Position numbers and translations under genes: made by a program. A stretch of 64,000 nt of DNA from Flavobacteriales bacterium (GTDB lineage: Bacteria; Bacteroidota; Bacteroidia; Flavobacteriales_F; PHOS-HE28). The stretch covers positions 73,995-137,994 of the forward strand of contig JAHDVX010000006.1 in NCBI GenBank assembly GCA_023382455.1, written 5' to 3'. How positions within the stretch are numbered: position 1 is the first letter of the stretch; every line of letters starts with the position of its first letter. Positions 52,792 to 62,675 of this stretch are shown here, in pieces. The notes under the pieces are model-generated. The model was not told where the DNA came from, did no database searches, and saw nothing but the letters and a program-made list of their open reading frames with translations.

Positions 52792-53801
52792 GGCTTCTTG
52801 TCGGTTTTCGGGGCCCTCACCAGTTCAGGCACGTTGGGCGAGGGGTGGTCCAACACCTTTTGCTCGGTGCGCAGCTCGTAGTGGCCTTGGGAGATCACGC
52901 TGTGCCGGTCGATGTGGCGCGGCCCTTCCACCACCCAGTCGCTGAGCTTCTTCTTCTCGAAACGGCAAGTGTTGCAGATGAACTCCTCCACCTCGCCCCA
53001 CTGGTCCTTGCGGCCAGTGACGCGCAGCACCTCCTGCCCTTTGAGCCAGATGGCCACCTTGCCGCTGCACTTGGGGCAATCGCGGTGTGCGTCCATAGGT
53101 TTGGTGAACCATACCCGGGAGGAGAACCGGAAGGTGCGGTCCGTAAGTGCGCCCACCGGGCACACGTCGATCACGTTGCCGCTGAAATCATTGTCGATGG
53201 CCTGCTCGATGTAGGTGCTGATCTCCGCTCCGTCACCGCGGTTGATCATACCGTGCACCCGTCCGTCGGTGATCTGCTCGGCCACCTTCACGCAGCGGTA
53301 GCAGAAGATGCACCGCGTCATGTGCAGCTTGATCGTTTCGCCGATGTCCACCGGGTCGAAAGTGCGGCGCTCGAACTGGTAGCGGCTGGTGGAGTCGCCA
53401 TGCTCGTAGCTGAGGTCCTGCAAGTCGCACTCCCCGGCCTGGTCGCAGATGGGGCAATCCAGCGGGTGGTTGATGAGCAGGAATTCGGTGACGCCCGCCC
53501 GCACATCGCGCACCTCGGCGCTGATGGAGTTCTCCACCACCATGCCGTCCATGACGGCCGTGCGGCAACTGGCCACCGGCTTGGGCATGGGGCGCGGGTC
53601 GCGTTCGCTTCCCTTGGTCACCTTCACCAGGCAGGTGCGGCAATAGCCCCCGCTACCCTTCAGCTTGCTGTAGTAGCACATGGTGGGCGGCGCCACGTAG
53701 CGTTCCGCGCTGTTGCGCTCGCCGATCATGCGGGCGGCCTGCAGGATCGTGGTGCCCTCCGGGACCTCGATCTCGATGTTGTCAATGGTGACCTTCGGCA
53801 T
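52788..53801 (-). CDS. nuoG: NADH-quinone oxidoreductase subunit G (short form)
   Basis: A 337-residue NuoG that starts at 53801 (MPKVTIDNIEIEVPEGTTIL). It holds the 2Fe-2S domain (residues ~1-90, with GGYCRTCLVKV), the His/Cys domain (HPLDCPICDQAGECDLQDLS) and the 4Fe-4S domain (MTRCIFCYRCVK, VIDVCPVGAL). The large molybdopterin-like C-domain of E. coli NuoG is absent, as is usual in Bacteroidota. A late CPKCSGKVAIWLKG segment precedes the end. The frame continues upstream but without coding character. First gene of a nuoG-H-I run; nuoF is not adjacent. Confidence 0.93.
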   Translation of the reverse strand: MPKVTIDNIEIEVPEGTTILQAARMIGERNSAERYVAPPTMCYYSKLKGSGGYCRTCLVKVTKGSERDPRPMPKPVASCRTAVMDGMVVENSISAEVRDVRAGVTEFLLINHPLDCPICDQAGECDLQDLSYEHGDSTSRYQFERRTFDPVDIGETIKLHMTRCIFCYRCVKVAEQITDGRVHGMINRGDGAEISTYIEQAIDNDFSGNVIDVCPVGALTDRTFRFSSRVWFTKPMDAHRDCPKCSGKVAIWLKGQEVLRVTGRKDQWGEVEEFICNTCRFEKKKLSDWVVEGPRHIDRHSVISQGHYELRTEQKVLDHPSPNVPELVRAPKTDKKP

Positions 53802-53919
53802 GGTAGGGGGTCGGCCTTCGCCACGGGGTAACAGCGGCAAAGAAACGGAACGCACGGCATTAAAGCGAACGTATCGGTCAGGTTGGGCCGGGCCTCTCCG
53901 GGGGGCATGCCGGAACGGG

Positions 53920-54495
53920 CTATTTGGGCGCGGCCCCGCGCGCCAATTGCGCCACCTTCCGGTCCAGCTCGGCCAAGGAGCGCAGCATCTTCTCCTGGTT
54001 TTCCGCCATTGCATGCACCTCCTCCTGGATCAGCAGGTCCATTTTCTGGTGCAGGCTGCGCAATTCCAGCTCGGCCTTGAGGTTGATCAGGTAGTCGTTC
54101 TCGGCGCGTTTCCGGTCCTTTTCCTCCTGCCGGTTCTGGCTCATCATGATCACCGGTGCCTGCAAGGCTGCTATACAGGACAGCACCAGGTTCATCAGGA
54201 TGAACGGGTAGGGGTCGAAGCGCTCGCCGGGCGGCGAGGCCATGTTGAAGATGATCCACGCCACCAGCACGGCCAGGAAGAGGATGATGAACGCCCAGCT
54301 GCCGCCGAACGCCGCCACGCGGTCCGCCAGGCGCTGGCCCCGGGTGATGGATTCCTGCGGCGGATGCGCCAGGTTGTTCAGTATCAGCTGCTGCTCCTCG
54401 ATCGCTTCCTTCACGATGTTCTGAAGCTTTTGCATCCGCTCGTTGCGGGCGGTGAGCAGCTCGTGCAATTCCTTCCTTCTGTGGTGTGAAGCCAT
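53920..54495 (-). CDS. DUF1003 membrane protein
   Basis: A 191-residue protein; start at 54495 (MASHHRRKELHELLTARNER). The DUF1003 core is GQRLADRVAAFGGSWAFIIL, then FDPYPFILMNLVLSCIAALQ and PVIMMSQNRQEEKDRKRAEN, a two-helix membrane unit. A long C-terminal coiled coil follows (ELRSLHQKMDLLIQEEVHAM). Function of the family is not established. Confidence 0.93.
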   Translation of the reverse strand: MASHHRRKELHELLTARNERMQKLQNIVKEAIEEQQLILNNLAHPPQESITRGQRLADRVAAFGGSWAFIILFLAVLVAWIIFNMASPPGERFDPYPFILMNLVLSCIAALQAPVIMMSQNRQEEKDRKRAENDYLINLKAELELRSLHQKMDLLIQEEVHAMAENQEKMLRSLAELDRKVAQLARGAAPK

Positions 54496-54627
54496 GCCGT
54501 AGGCGCCTGTTGGATGTTGGCGCGGCGTGAAATTCGGGGTTACCGGTGGCTTTCCGTGGGGGTGAACACAAGTGCCCGCCCAATGGTTACTTGCCGGGCT
54601 GCGGACAAGCCCGTGCCCAACCTGCCC

Positions 54628-55485
54628 ATGTGCCGCTTCCTTTCCTACCTCGGTGCCCCCATCAGCATGGGCGCACTGCTCTACGATCCCTCGGATTCCA
54701 TCATCCACCAGAGCTATGCGGCGCGCGAGATTGAGGAGCCGCTGAACGGCGATGGCTTCGGCGTGGGCTGGTACCACCGCGACCAAAGCTTGGAGCCTGC
54801 CGTTTTCGTGAGCGTGACGCCCGCCTGGAACAACCGCAACCTGCGCTCCCTGGCGCCGAAGGTGCGGTCGGGCTGCATCGTGGCCCATGTGCGCGCGGCC
54901 AGCGTGGGCGGCGTGTCCGAGGCCAACTGCCACCCGTTCCAGTACCGCGACCGCCTGATGATGCACAACGGCGGCCTGGACTGCTTCGAGCAGATCAAGC
55001 GGGACCTGTGCAACCGGCTATCGGAGGAGATGTACCATTGGGTGCAGGGCCAAACGGACAGCGAGCATTTCTTCGCCCTCTTCCTGGACCACCTCCGCGC
55101 GGCGGGGCCGCAGCCCACGCCCGACGAATTCGCCGATGCCTTCGAGGCCATGATCCGCGACCTGAAGGAGCTGATGAACAGGCACGCGATCACGGAACCG
55201 GCCTGGCTGAACATGGTGTACACCGATGCCCGGATCGCCGTGGGCCTGCGCTACACCACCGATGGCAGCGCCCCGCTCACCATGTACTGCAGCGAGGGCA
55301 TGAAGTACGAATGCACGGACCGCGTGTGCCGCATGGTGCGCGGCAGGGGCAAGGAGGAGCATGCGGCCATGATCGTCTCGGAAAAGCTCACCGACGTGCC
55401 CGGCGATTTCACCGAGGTGCCGCCCCAGCATTTCGCCCTGGTGGGCACGGACCTCCGCGTGCGGCTGCGGCCGGTGGAAGCATGA
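54628..55485 (+). CDS. Class II glutamine amidotransferase (EgtC/YafJ-like)
   Basis: A 285-residue protein starting MCRFLSYLGAP; the N-terminal Cys2 is the Ntn nucleophile, so ATG 54628 must be the start. Other amidotransferase landmarks: NGDGFGVGWY, HVRAASVGGVSEANCHPF and FMHNGG-like MMHNGGLDCFEQIK. It resembles YafJ/EgtC-type stand-alone glutaminase-fold amidases; the acceptor substrate is unknown. It reads divergently from the DUF1003 gene. Confidence 0.9.
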   Translation: MCRFLSYLGAPISMGALLYDPSDSIIHQSYAAREIEEPLNGDGFGVGWYHRDQSLEPAVFVSVTPAWNNRNLRSLAPKVRSGCIVAHVRAASVGGVSEANCHPFQYRDRLMMHNGGLDCFEQIKRDLCNRLSEEMYHWVQGQTDSEHFFALFLDHLRAAGPQPTPDEFADAFEAMIRDLKELMNRHAITEPAWLNMVYTDARIAVGLRYTTDGSAPLTMYCSEGMKYECTDRVCRMVRGRGKEEHAAMIVSEKLTDVPGDFTEVPPQHFALVGTDLRVRLRPVEA

Positions 55486-55549
55486 GCGGGCGCAACGCGG
55501 TGCCCCGCGCCACTACGTCCTACATCCCCACGAACTACGCCCCTCCCGT

Positions 55550-56506
55550 TCAATGATCGTTCACCAGCTCATACAACTGCTTGAGGTCCGGTGCCAGGAT
55601 CACCTCGATGCGGCGGTTCTTCGCCTTGTCGTTGGGGTCGGCGGGCTCGTATTGGCTCTTGCCGGCCGCGGTGATGCGCACCGGGTCGATGGTTGATCCC
55701 TCCAGGAGGATGCGCACCACGCTGGTGGCCCGCAGCACGCTCAGGTCCCAGTTGTCCTTGTAGGCCGCGCCGGGCAGCACCTTGTCCGTGTCGGTGTGGC
55801 CCTCCACCATGATGTTGATGTCCTTTTCGCCCTCGATGGCCTTGGCCAGCTTGCCGATGGCCTCGCGGCCCTTGGCGTCCACCACGGTGCTGCCGCTGGG
55901 GAAGAGCAGCTGGTTCTCCAGGCGCACGTAAATCTGCCCGTCCTTCTGGGTGACGGTGAGGCCTTTGCCCTCAAAACCGGTGAGCGCCTGGCTCACCCGG
56001 TCCTTCAGGGCCGTCATGGCCTTGTCCTTCTTGTCCAGCTCGGCCTGCAGGGTGGCCAGCTTGGCCTCGCGGTCGGCCAACGAGGCGGAAAGCACGCTGA
56101 GCGAATCCTCCTTGTTCTGCAGCTTCAGGCGGTTGGCCTCCAGGTCGGTGAGCAACTTGCGGTTCTCCTGGTTGCCGCCGGCCAGGAGGGCGTTGTACTT
56201 GTCCAGCAGTTCGTTGTTCAACTTGTTGATCTTGTCGTACTGCGTGGTCATGTGGCGCAAGCTGGTACCCAGGGTGAGGGTGTCACGCTCCAGCATCTCC
56301 TTGCGGCGGCGGAGGTCCTCCAGGGTCACCTGCTGGTCCTTCAGCGCGGCCTCGGCCTGCTGGGCCTTGGCCAAGGCGGCGCTTTCGTTCTCCTGCATGG
56401 TCTTGTACCGGGTGTTCAGTTCCTCGTACTTGCGGGCAGGCACGCAGGCGGCGAGCCCGGCCATCAAGGTGAGCATGGATACAACGGCTGTGCGGTTCTG
56501 CATCAT
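55550..56506 (-). CDS. OmpA-family lipoprotein with coiled coil
   Basis: A 318-residue protein; starts MMQNRTAVVSMLTLMAGLAAC, a lipoprotein signal with Cys at residue 21. Residues ~30-180 are coiled coil (QQAEAALKDQQVTLEDLRRR; SLADREAKLATLQAELDKKD). The C-terminal OmpA domain (residues ~200-310) has LLFPSGSTVVDAKG, INIMVEGHTDTDKVLP and YEPADPNDKAKNRRIEVIL, the peptidoglycan-binding signature. It probably tethers the outer membrane to the cell wall. Confidence 0.93.
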   Translation of the reverse strand: MMQNRTAVVSMLTLMAGLAACVPARKYEELNTRYKTMQENESAALAKAQQAEAALKDQQVTLEDLRRRKEMLERDTLTLGTSLRHMTTQYDKINKLNNELLDKYNALLAGGNQENRKLLTDLEANRLKLQNKEDSLSVLSASLADREAKLATLQAELDKKDKAMTALKDRVSQALTGFEGKGLTVTQKDGQIYVRLENQLLFPSGSTVVDAKGREAIGKLAKAIEGEKDINIMVEGHTDTDKVLPGAAYKDNWDLSVLRATSVVRILLEGSTIDPVRITAAGKSQYEPADPNDKAKNRRIEVILAPDLKQLYELVNDH

Positions 56507-56530
56507 GGCTATCTTTACGGATGGTCGCTT

Positions 56531-56557
56531 CAAAGATCTCCGGAACGGGCTTGGCAA
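56531..56557 (-). promoter_or_regulatory. Possible Bacteroidota-type promoter for the OmpA-family gene
   Basis: On the minus strand, TTG (56557-56555) is followed after 16 bases by GATCTTTG (56538-56531), close to the TTG/TAnnTTTG consensus used by the Bacteroidota primary sigma factor. It sits 25 bases upstream of the start codon. One position of the -7 box differs. Confidence 0.3.
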
Positions 56558-56605
56558 CCGTGGCGACCGCAACCTTTTTATGAACAAGCCGTTTGCCCCT
56601 TTGCC

Positions 56606-57334
56606 ATGGAAGCCCTGAGCTGGAGCGGTGCCGAAGACCGCCGCGTGGTGGCGGTGACCTTTGACCGCGAACTGGAGGAATACCGCCTTCTGGCCTTCCT
56701 GCAACGCGTGGACGCACAGTACCGTGCGCGCAAGCTGTATCCTTGCTTGGACGACCTGGACCGGCGCATTGGGCGGCTGCGGAGCGTGGTGAACCGTGCC
56801 GGGACCATGAACAAGCAGTTTCCCGGTGAGGTGCTGGGCCTGGACCTCCAGCATCAGGAACTGCTGCGCGCCCCGCATCCGGGTACCGGACCATGGGACC
56901 TGGTGCAGCGTGCGCTGGACCGTACTTTGCAGCCGTTGGTGGAAGCACGCCAGCGGGGCGTGGATCTCCGTGAGGAGCTCAATGGGCTGATCCATGTGGA
57001 GCCCGTGGGGGTGACCCCGCTGGATGCGCGGGAGGGCTGGCTCCTGCTGCGCCAGCGCAACGAGGCCTCGATCTACGCCTACTCCATGCCCTTGGTGCGC
57101 GAAGCGAATCCTACCGACCGCTACCGGCTGGTGCGCACGCACTACTTCGCCACGTGGACCCTGGGGCTGAGCTTTACCTACGAGCACGTGAAGGCCGAAC
57201 TTGTGCGCATCGGCCCGCTGCCCAATCCGGCCACTTTCGCTTTCGAAGCGGACATCACCATGCCGCGCATCGAGACCTTCCTGCCTTTGGCCAAGCGGAT
57301 CACCTACGAACTGGTGTCAACGGCCACGGATTAG
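56606..57334 (+). CDS. Hypothetical protein (242 aa)
   Basis: A protein with start ATG 56606 (MEALSWSGAEDRRVVAVTFD) just after the divergent OmpA-family gene. Helical first half (LLAFLQRVDAQYRARKLYPC, RRIGRLRSVVNRA) and alpha/beta second half with a pattern of strands (LVRTHYFATWTLGLSFTYEH). No signal peptide, no recognised family. Its stop overlaps the stop of the convergent binding-protein gene. Confidence 0.65.
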   Translation: MEALSWSGAEDRRVVAVTFDRELEEYRLLAFLQRVDAQYRARKLYPCLDDLDRRIGRLRSVVNRAGTMNKQFPGEVLGLDLQHQELLRAPHPGTGPWDLVQRALDRTLQPLVEARQRGVDLREELNGLIHVEPVGVTPLDAREGWLLLRQRNEASIYAYSMPLVREANPTDRYRLVRTHYFATWTLGLSFTYEHVKAELVRIGPLPNPATFAFEADITMPRIETFLPLAKRITYELVSTATD

Positions 57335-59031
57335 GTGCCGGGCCGGCTGAACCATACGCCGCGCAGGTCCAACAGTTCCATGGAGTTCACCTGCAGGCCT
57401 TGCACCTTGGGCGCCAGCAGGAGCATTACCCTTTCGTGGTACAAGGGCACCAAGGGCACATCACGCAAGGCCAGGTTCTCCGCGGCGGCCAGTTCGTTCA
57501 TGCGGCGCGTGCTGTCCAACTGGGCCATGGCCCCGGAGTACAAGGCATCAAAGCCGGGGTTGGCATAGCGGGTGGTGTTGAAGGGTGAAGGCTGCGATGT
57601 GTCCGCCACGGCATTCTTGCCGTACAGCAGGGCCAGGAAGTTTTCCGGGGCCGGCAGGTCGGCCACCCAACCTTCACGCCAGAACAGCGCCGCCCCGCGC
57701 TCGATGCGGTCGTAATACTCCGAGGGCGGCACCACGCTCACCGTAACGGCCACACCCAGTTCCTTCCCGAGCATCTCCTGGGCCATCATGGCCACGCTGC
57801 GATAGCCGAAGCCATGGTTGTTCACCTGCAGTTGCACACGTGGGAAGCCCTCCCCCCCCGGAAAGCCAGCCCGCGCCAACAGCAGCCGCGCGCTATCCGG
57901 GTCATACCGGATGCCTTGGACCCGTTCATAGGGATACCCGGCCAGCCCGGGAGCCACCAATCCGTGCATGGCCGGAAGGGCCATTCCGTGGAGCGCCTCA
58001 TCCACCAGCCGCTGCCGGTCCAAGGCCATTGCGAAGGCCTGCCGCACCCGCCTATCATTGAAGGGCGGCTTGGAGAGGTTGAACCCGTAGAACTGGACGG
58101 AAAGGGCCGCTGAGGACCGGACATTGAACCGCCGCTCCCCGTCCTCCCCTATGGAATCAGCCAGTACGTTGATCCGCTCAGAGGCAAGCTCGGTCAACAT
58201 GCTCAACCGGCCGGCGAGGAATTCGGCCACCTCCTTCTCTTTCTCCGGCACCAAGGTTACGCGTACTGCATCCAGGTATGGCAAGGGTCTGGCCTCCTCA
58301 TCACGGCCCCAGTAATCCGGGTTGCGTTCCAGCAGGATGGCCTCTCCTTCGCGAGCAACTTTCATCCGGAAGGGACCGGTACCGATGGCCACGCGCAAAA
58401 GGTCTTTCCCATGGGCCTCAACCAGTTCATGCGGCCAAATGGCCAGGCCAACCCCGGCTAGGCGTTGCAAAAAAATGGGGGTTGGACGCACCAACGTGAT
58501 CCGGACCGTTTGGTCATCCACGGCCTGCAGCCCGCTCACCTTCCCTCCAATCTCCCCCGAGGCATGGTAATCGTCCGCGCCTTGCACCACGTCCTGGAAC
58601 ATCGGGAAGGCCGCATCGCCCATTCCCTTTTCACAAACTGCCGTGAAGCAGGCCACCACATCCTCCGCGGTCAGTTCACGTCCCTTTCCACCTGGGAAAG
58701 CGGGATCATCATGAAAACGGACCCCCTGGCGCAACCGGAACGTGTAGACCGTGCGGCCGGCATCCACTTCCCAGCTCTCCGCCAGACAGGGCAAGATGCT
58801 GAAATCCGAAGGATCGAAACGCACCAGGCCTTCATACACCTGGGAGGCCACGCGCTGCTCCGACACCAGCTTCACCTGCAGCGGGAACAAGCTGCGCACC
58901 ACTTGGGTCTCATTGAAATTGAAGACCCCGCCATAGCGTTCGCCGACCGCCTGCTTCCCCTCCCCGCCAGGGCCACATGCGAAAAGCAGAACGAGAAGAA
59001 GCAGAACCGAAGTGGAGCGTATCCGGGACAT
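57331..59031 (-). CDS. ABC-type oligopeptide/nickel-type solute-binding lipoprotein
   Basis: A 566-residue lipoprotein (MSRIRSTSVLLLLVLLFACG). The SBP_bac_5 (DppA/OppA) domain is evident: YEGLVRFDPSDFSILPCLAE, ESWEVDAGRTVYTFRLRQGV and RRVRQAFAMALDRQRLVDEA. These proteins bind peptides or small ligands for ABC importers, but no permease or ATPase genes are in the window. Convergent with the 242-residue gene: TAA at 57331-57333 overlaps the opposite TAG. Confidence 0.92.
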   Translation of the reverse strand: MSRIRSTSVLLLLVLLFACGPGGEGKQAVGERYGGVFNFNETQVVRSLFPLQVKLVSEQRVASQVYEGLVRFDPSDFSILPCLAESWEVDAGRTVYTFRLRQGVRFHDDPAFPGGKGRELTAEDVVACFTAVCEKGMGDAAFPMFQDVVQGADDYHASGEIGGKVSGLQAVDDQTVRITLVRPTPIFLQRLAGVGLAIWPHELVEAHGKDLLRVAIGTGPFRMKVAREGEAILLERNPDYWGRDEEARPLPYLDAVRVTLVPEKEKEVAEFLAGRLSMLTELASERINVLADSIGEDGERRFNVRSSAALSVQFYGFNLSKPPFNDRRVRQAFAMALDRQRLVDEALHGMALPAMHGLVAPGLAGYPYERVQGIRYDPDSARLLLARAGFPGGEGFPRVQLQVNNHGFGYRSVAMMAQEMLGKELGVAVTVSVVPPSEYYDRIERGAALFWREGWVADLPAPENFLALLYGKNAVADTSQPSPFNTTRYANPGFDALYSGAMAQLDSTRRMNELAAAENLALRDVPLVPLYHERVMLLLAPKVQGLQVNSMELLDLRGVWFSRPGT

Positions 59032-59175
59032 GCGGAGGCCAAATCTATCCGAACATCCAACGGGTAAGCCGGAAGTTGGGCAGGGTTACCAACAACCCAT
59101 GCATGATCGCCGGGGCCACCCCGCGGCCCGAACGATAATTTTCAGCCCTCCGCCGCGTACCTACTCCACCGCCTT

Positions 59176-62100
59176 GTGGTTCCTCACCGCTCCCTGACCC
59201 CCTTGCCACGCGCCCTCTGCGCGGCCCTGCTGCTGTGCGCGGCCCAGGCCCTCCTGGCCCAGCACGGCGCGGCCACGGACAACCGGGTACAACGCCGTGT
59301 GGTGATGGACCGCGACACCGTGGTACTGGACAGCCTGAGCATCGTGCCCGGCTCGTTCACACTCCGGGGCGATTCCGCAGAGGTACCCACGGCACTGTAT
59401 GAGATCGACCCCTTCCGGAGCCTGTTGATCCGAAAGCCCGGGGCCCCCATCGACACGCTTACGGCGCGCTTCCGTGTGATGCCTTTGGCCTTGGGCCGAC
59501 CCTTGCGGCACAAGGACGAGGAGCTGTTGCTCCGTGCCTCGGGAGATCGTGTCGACCCGTTCAAATACGTGCCGCCCAAGGTGGACCAGGACCTGTTCGG
59601 CATGGGTGGCCTCAATAAAAGCGGAAGCATCTCCAGAGGCATCCTCATCGGCAACAACCAGGACCTCTCGGTGAACAGCACCCTCAACTTGGAGCTCAGC
59701 GGGCACCTTACGGACAAGATCCAGGTGCAAGCCTCCGTCACCGACAACAATATCCCGATCCAGGCACAAGGGAACACCTTGGAACTACAGGACTTCGACC
59801 AGGTGTTCATCAAGCTCTTCGACGACCGCCAGGAGCTCATTGCCGGTGATTTCACGCTCCAACGCCCCAAAAGCCATTTTCTCCACTTCCGGAAAAAGAC
59901 CAAAGGCCTCGGCTACACCACGCACTTGGGGCGGGAAGGCGCAGTGCAGGACGTGCTGGGGGTGAGCGCAGCCATCAGCAAGGGCCAATTCGGGCGTACC
60001 CAAGTGCAAGGCCTGGAAGGCGTGCAAGGGCCCTACCGCCTCTCCGCCGCCGGCAGCGGGCCGTTCATCATCGTACTATCAGGCACCGAACGCGTGTACC
60101 TGGACGGCCGCCTGCTCACCCGCGGCATGGAGAACGACTACGTGATCGACTACAACACCGCCGAACTGACCTTCACCGCCAAGTGCCCCATCACCAAGGA
60201 CCGCCGGATCGTGGTCGAGTTCCAATACTCGGACAAGAACTACGCCCGCTCGCTGGTCACGTTCTCCAACGAATTCACCTCGGGGGCCACCACCCTGCGG
60301 TTTCACCTCTACAGCGAGCAGGACCATAAAGGCCAGTCCCTGCAGCAATCCCTTACCGACACGGAGAAGCAGGTGCTGGCGGATGCCGGCGACGACCCCT
60401 TGCTGGCCGTGGTCCCGGGGGCGGACAGCGTGGCCTTCTCCGCCGATGAGGTGCTCTATGCCCGCGTGGATTCCTTGGGATGGAGCCCGGTGTACCGCTA
60501 CAGCACACAGGCCGACAGCGCCCGCTACCGCGTGACCTTCAGCAGCGTGGGCGCCGGAATGGGGGATTATGTACAGCAGGAGTTCACCCCCAACGGCCGG
60601 GTGTTCCGCTGGTTGGCGCCGGACACGGTGAACGGCCTGATCGTGCACCGCGGCGACCACCTGCCCGTGCGCGTGCTGGTGGCACCCCGGCACCAACGCA
60701 TGCTCGCCCTCGGGGCCGAGCACGCCTTCTCGGCACGCACCAAGACCTGGGGCGAGGTGGCGGCCAGCGACGCCGACCGCAACACCTTCAGCCCGGCCGA
60801 TGATGCGGACAATACGGGGCTCGCCCTGCGCGCCGGGGCCAGCCACGCCATTCCCATCTCCGCCGACACCGCGCGCAAGCTGGTGCTGGCCATGGACCAT
60901 GAATGGCGGTCGCGGCGGTTCAGTGTGGTGGAGCGCTACCGGCCCGTGGAGTTCGACCGCGACTGGAACCTCACCGGTGTGGTGCAGGACGGCGACCAAC
61001 TGCTGGCCGACATCAGCGCGGCACTGGTGAACGGCAAGGACGGACGGGCCGACCTGTCCAGTTCCCTCTTCCACATCGATGGGCGCTACACCGGCTTCCG
61101 ACAGGCCTTGACCGGTAAAATGCGCATGGGGAAATTCGATGCCCTGCTGGACGGCAGCCTGTTGAACACCGCCAGTGGGACGGGCTCCAGCGCCTTCTCC
61201 CGCGGGAAGGCCCTGGTGGACCGCCGCTTCAGCCGCTTCACCCTGGGTATTTCCGGTGAAGGGGAAGACAACCGGTTCCACAATGACAGCCTGGCCACCT
61301 TGCTGCCCGGCAGCTACCGGTTCCTTGCATGGGAAGCCTTCATCCAAAGCCCGGACAGCGCCAAGGCCAAGTTCCGCCTGGCCGCAGGCCAACGCACCGA
61401 CGAGGCCTTCCGCGACAACGCCCTGGCCCCGGCGAGCGAGGCCAACAACTACAGCGCAAGCCTGGACCTCGGCGGAAGGAAGGTGCGGAAATTGGCCGCC
61501 ACCCTCACCTACCGCCAACTGCGCATACTGGACAGCACCTTGACGGCACAAAGGGCCGAAGACACCTATCTCGCCCGGCTGGACCACGGCCACAGTGCCT
61601 TCAAGGGCGTGTTCACCTGGGACCTGTTCTATGAATTCGGCAGCGGATTGGAGCCGCGGCGCGAGTTCATCTACGTGCAGGTGCCCGCCGGCCAGGGAGC
61701 CTATGTGTGGAAGGACTACAACGGCAACGGGCTCAAGGAGCTCAACGAGTTCGAGGTGGCCGCCTTCGCCTACGAGGCCGACTACATCCGGGTCTACGTG
61801 CAGACCACGGAGACCGTGCGCGTCTTCAGCGACCAGATCAGCGCGTCGGGCGAGCTGCGACCCGCCTCCGCCTGGCGCGACAAGGGCGGCCTGCGCGGCT
61901 TCCTTGCCAAATGGAGCGATGTGGCCAGCTACCGGGCCGACCGGAAGACGGCGGCCGATGAGGCCTTCAATCCGCTGGCCGTCGATCCGGGCGACACGGC
62001 CCTCATCGCCCTCAATGGATCGGTGCGCAACACGCTCTACTTCGACCGCAGCAGCCGCACTTGGAGCGCCGACCACACCTACCGCAGCGACCGCGGCAAA

Positions 62101-62658
62101 AGCCTGCTGCTGAACGGCTACGATTCCCGCATCCGCGAGAGCCATCTGGTCCACCTGCGCTGGAACACCTCCAACCAGTGGATGGTGGAGGCCGAAGCGG
62201 AGACCGGCACCAGCGCCAGCGCCAGCGACCTGCTCACCGGGCGCAACTTCCGCATCACCGAGCGCAGCACCGCCCCCAAGCTCACCTGGCAGCCCGGCAC
62301 GCGCATGCGCGGCACCCTGCGTTTCAAGTACAGCGACAAGCGGAACAGCACCGAGCTCGGCGGTGAGGAGGCCGCCATCCGCGACCTGGGCGCCGAGTTC
62401 CGCTTCACGGCCGTGGACAAAGGGGCCGTACAGGTGAACGCCAACCTGGTGGACATCGGCTTCGACGGGGCGGTGGATTCACCCTTGGGCACCGAGATGC
62501 TCAACGGCCTCAAGCCCGGCACCAACGTGACTTGGAGCCTGACGGTGCAACGAAAGCTGAGCTCACACCTGCAGGTGGACCTCACCTACAACGGCCGAAG
62601 CAGCCCCGGTACCTCCGTGGTGCACGTGGGTGGGGCGCAGGTCAGGGCCTTCTTCTGA
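59176..62658 (+). CDS. Large Bacteroidota-specific secreted/outer-membrane protein (1160 aa)
   Basis: There is no in-frame ATG upstream of the coding region, so the start is probably GTG 59176 (giving MVPHRSLTPLPRALCAALLL, a signal peptide to LLAQHG) or a later codon. Early conserved block: GSISRGILIGNNQDLSVNST, LSGHLTDKIQVQASVTDNNI and QDFDQVFIKLFDDRQELIAG, which I recognise from long Bacteroidota proteins of unknown function. The rest is repeating beta strands with aromatic pairs, ending VHVGGAQVRAFF, consistent with an outer-membrane barrel. Not a T9SS substrate. Confidence 0.75.
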   Translation: MVPHRSLTPLPRALCAALLLCAAQALLAQHGAATDNRVQRRVVMDRDTVVLDSLSIVPGSFTLRGDSAEVPTALYEIDPFRSLLIRKPGAPIDTLTARFRVMPLALGRPLRHKDEELLLRASGDRVDPFKYVPPKVDQDLFGMGGLNKSGSISRGILIGNNQDLSVNSTLNLELSGHLTDKIQVQASVTDNNIPIQAQGNTLELQDFDQVFIKLFDDRQELIAGDFTLQRPKSHFLHFRKKTKGLGYTTHLGREGAVQDVLGVSAAISKGQFGRTQVQGLEGVQGPYRLSAAGSGPFIIVLSGTERVYLDGRLLTRGMENDYVIDYNTAELTFTAKCPITKDRRIVVEFQYSDKNYARSLVTFSNEFTSGATTLRFHLYSEQDHKGQSLQQSLTDTEKQVLADAGDDPLLAVVPGADSVAFSADEVLYARVDSLGWSPVYRYSTQADSARYRVTFSSVGAGMGDYVQQEFTPNGRVFRWLAPDTVNGLIVHRGDHLPVRVLVAPRHQRMLALGAEHAFSARTKTWGEVAASDADRNTFSPADDADNTGLALRAGASHAIPISADTARKLVLAMDHEWRSRRFSVVERYRPVEFDRDWNLTGVVQDGDQLLADISAALVNGKDGRADLSSSLFHIDGRYTGFRQALTGKMRMGKFDALLDGSLLNTASGTGSSAFSRGKALVDRRFSRFTLGISGEGEDNRFHNDSLATLLPGSYRFLAWEAFIQSPDSAKAKFRLAAGQRTDEAFRDNALAPASEANNYSASLDLGGRKVRKLAATLTYRQLRILDSTLTAQRAEDTYLARLDHGHSAFKGVFTWDLFYEFGSGLEPRREFIYVQVPAGQGAYVWKDYNGNGLKELNEFEVAAFAYEADYIRVYVQTTETVRVFSDQISASGELRPASAWRDKGGLRGFLAKWSDVASYRADRKTAADEAFNPLAVDPGDTALIALNGSVRNTLYFDRSSRTWSADHTYRSDRGKSLLLNGYDSRIRESHLVHLRWNTSNQWMVEAEAETGTSASASDLLTGRNFRITERSTAPKLTWQPGTRMRGTLRFKYSDKRNSTELGGEEAAIRDLGAEFRFTAVDKGAVQVNANLVDIGFDGAVDSPLGTEMLNGLKPGTNVTWSLTVQRKLSSHLQVDLTYNGRSSPGTSVVHVGGAQVRAFF

Positions 62659-62675
62659 GTGGCCCCGGGCCCGTG

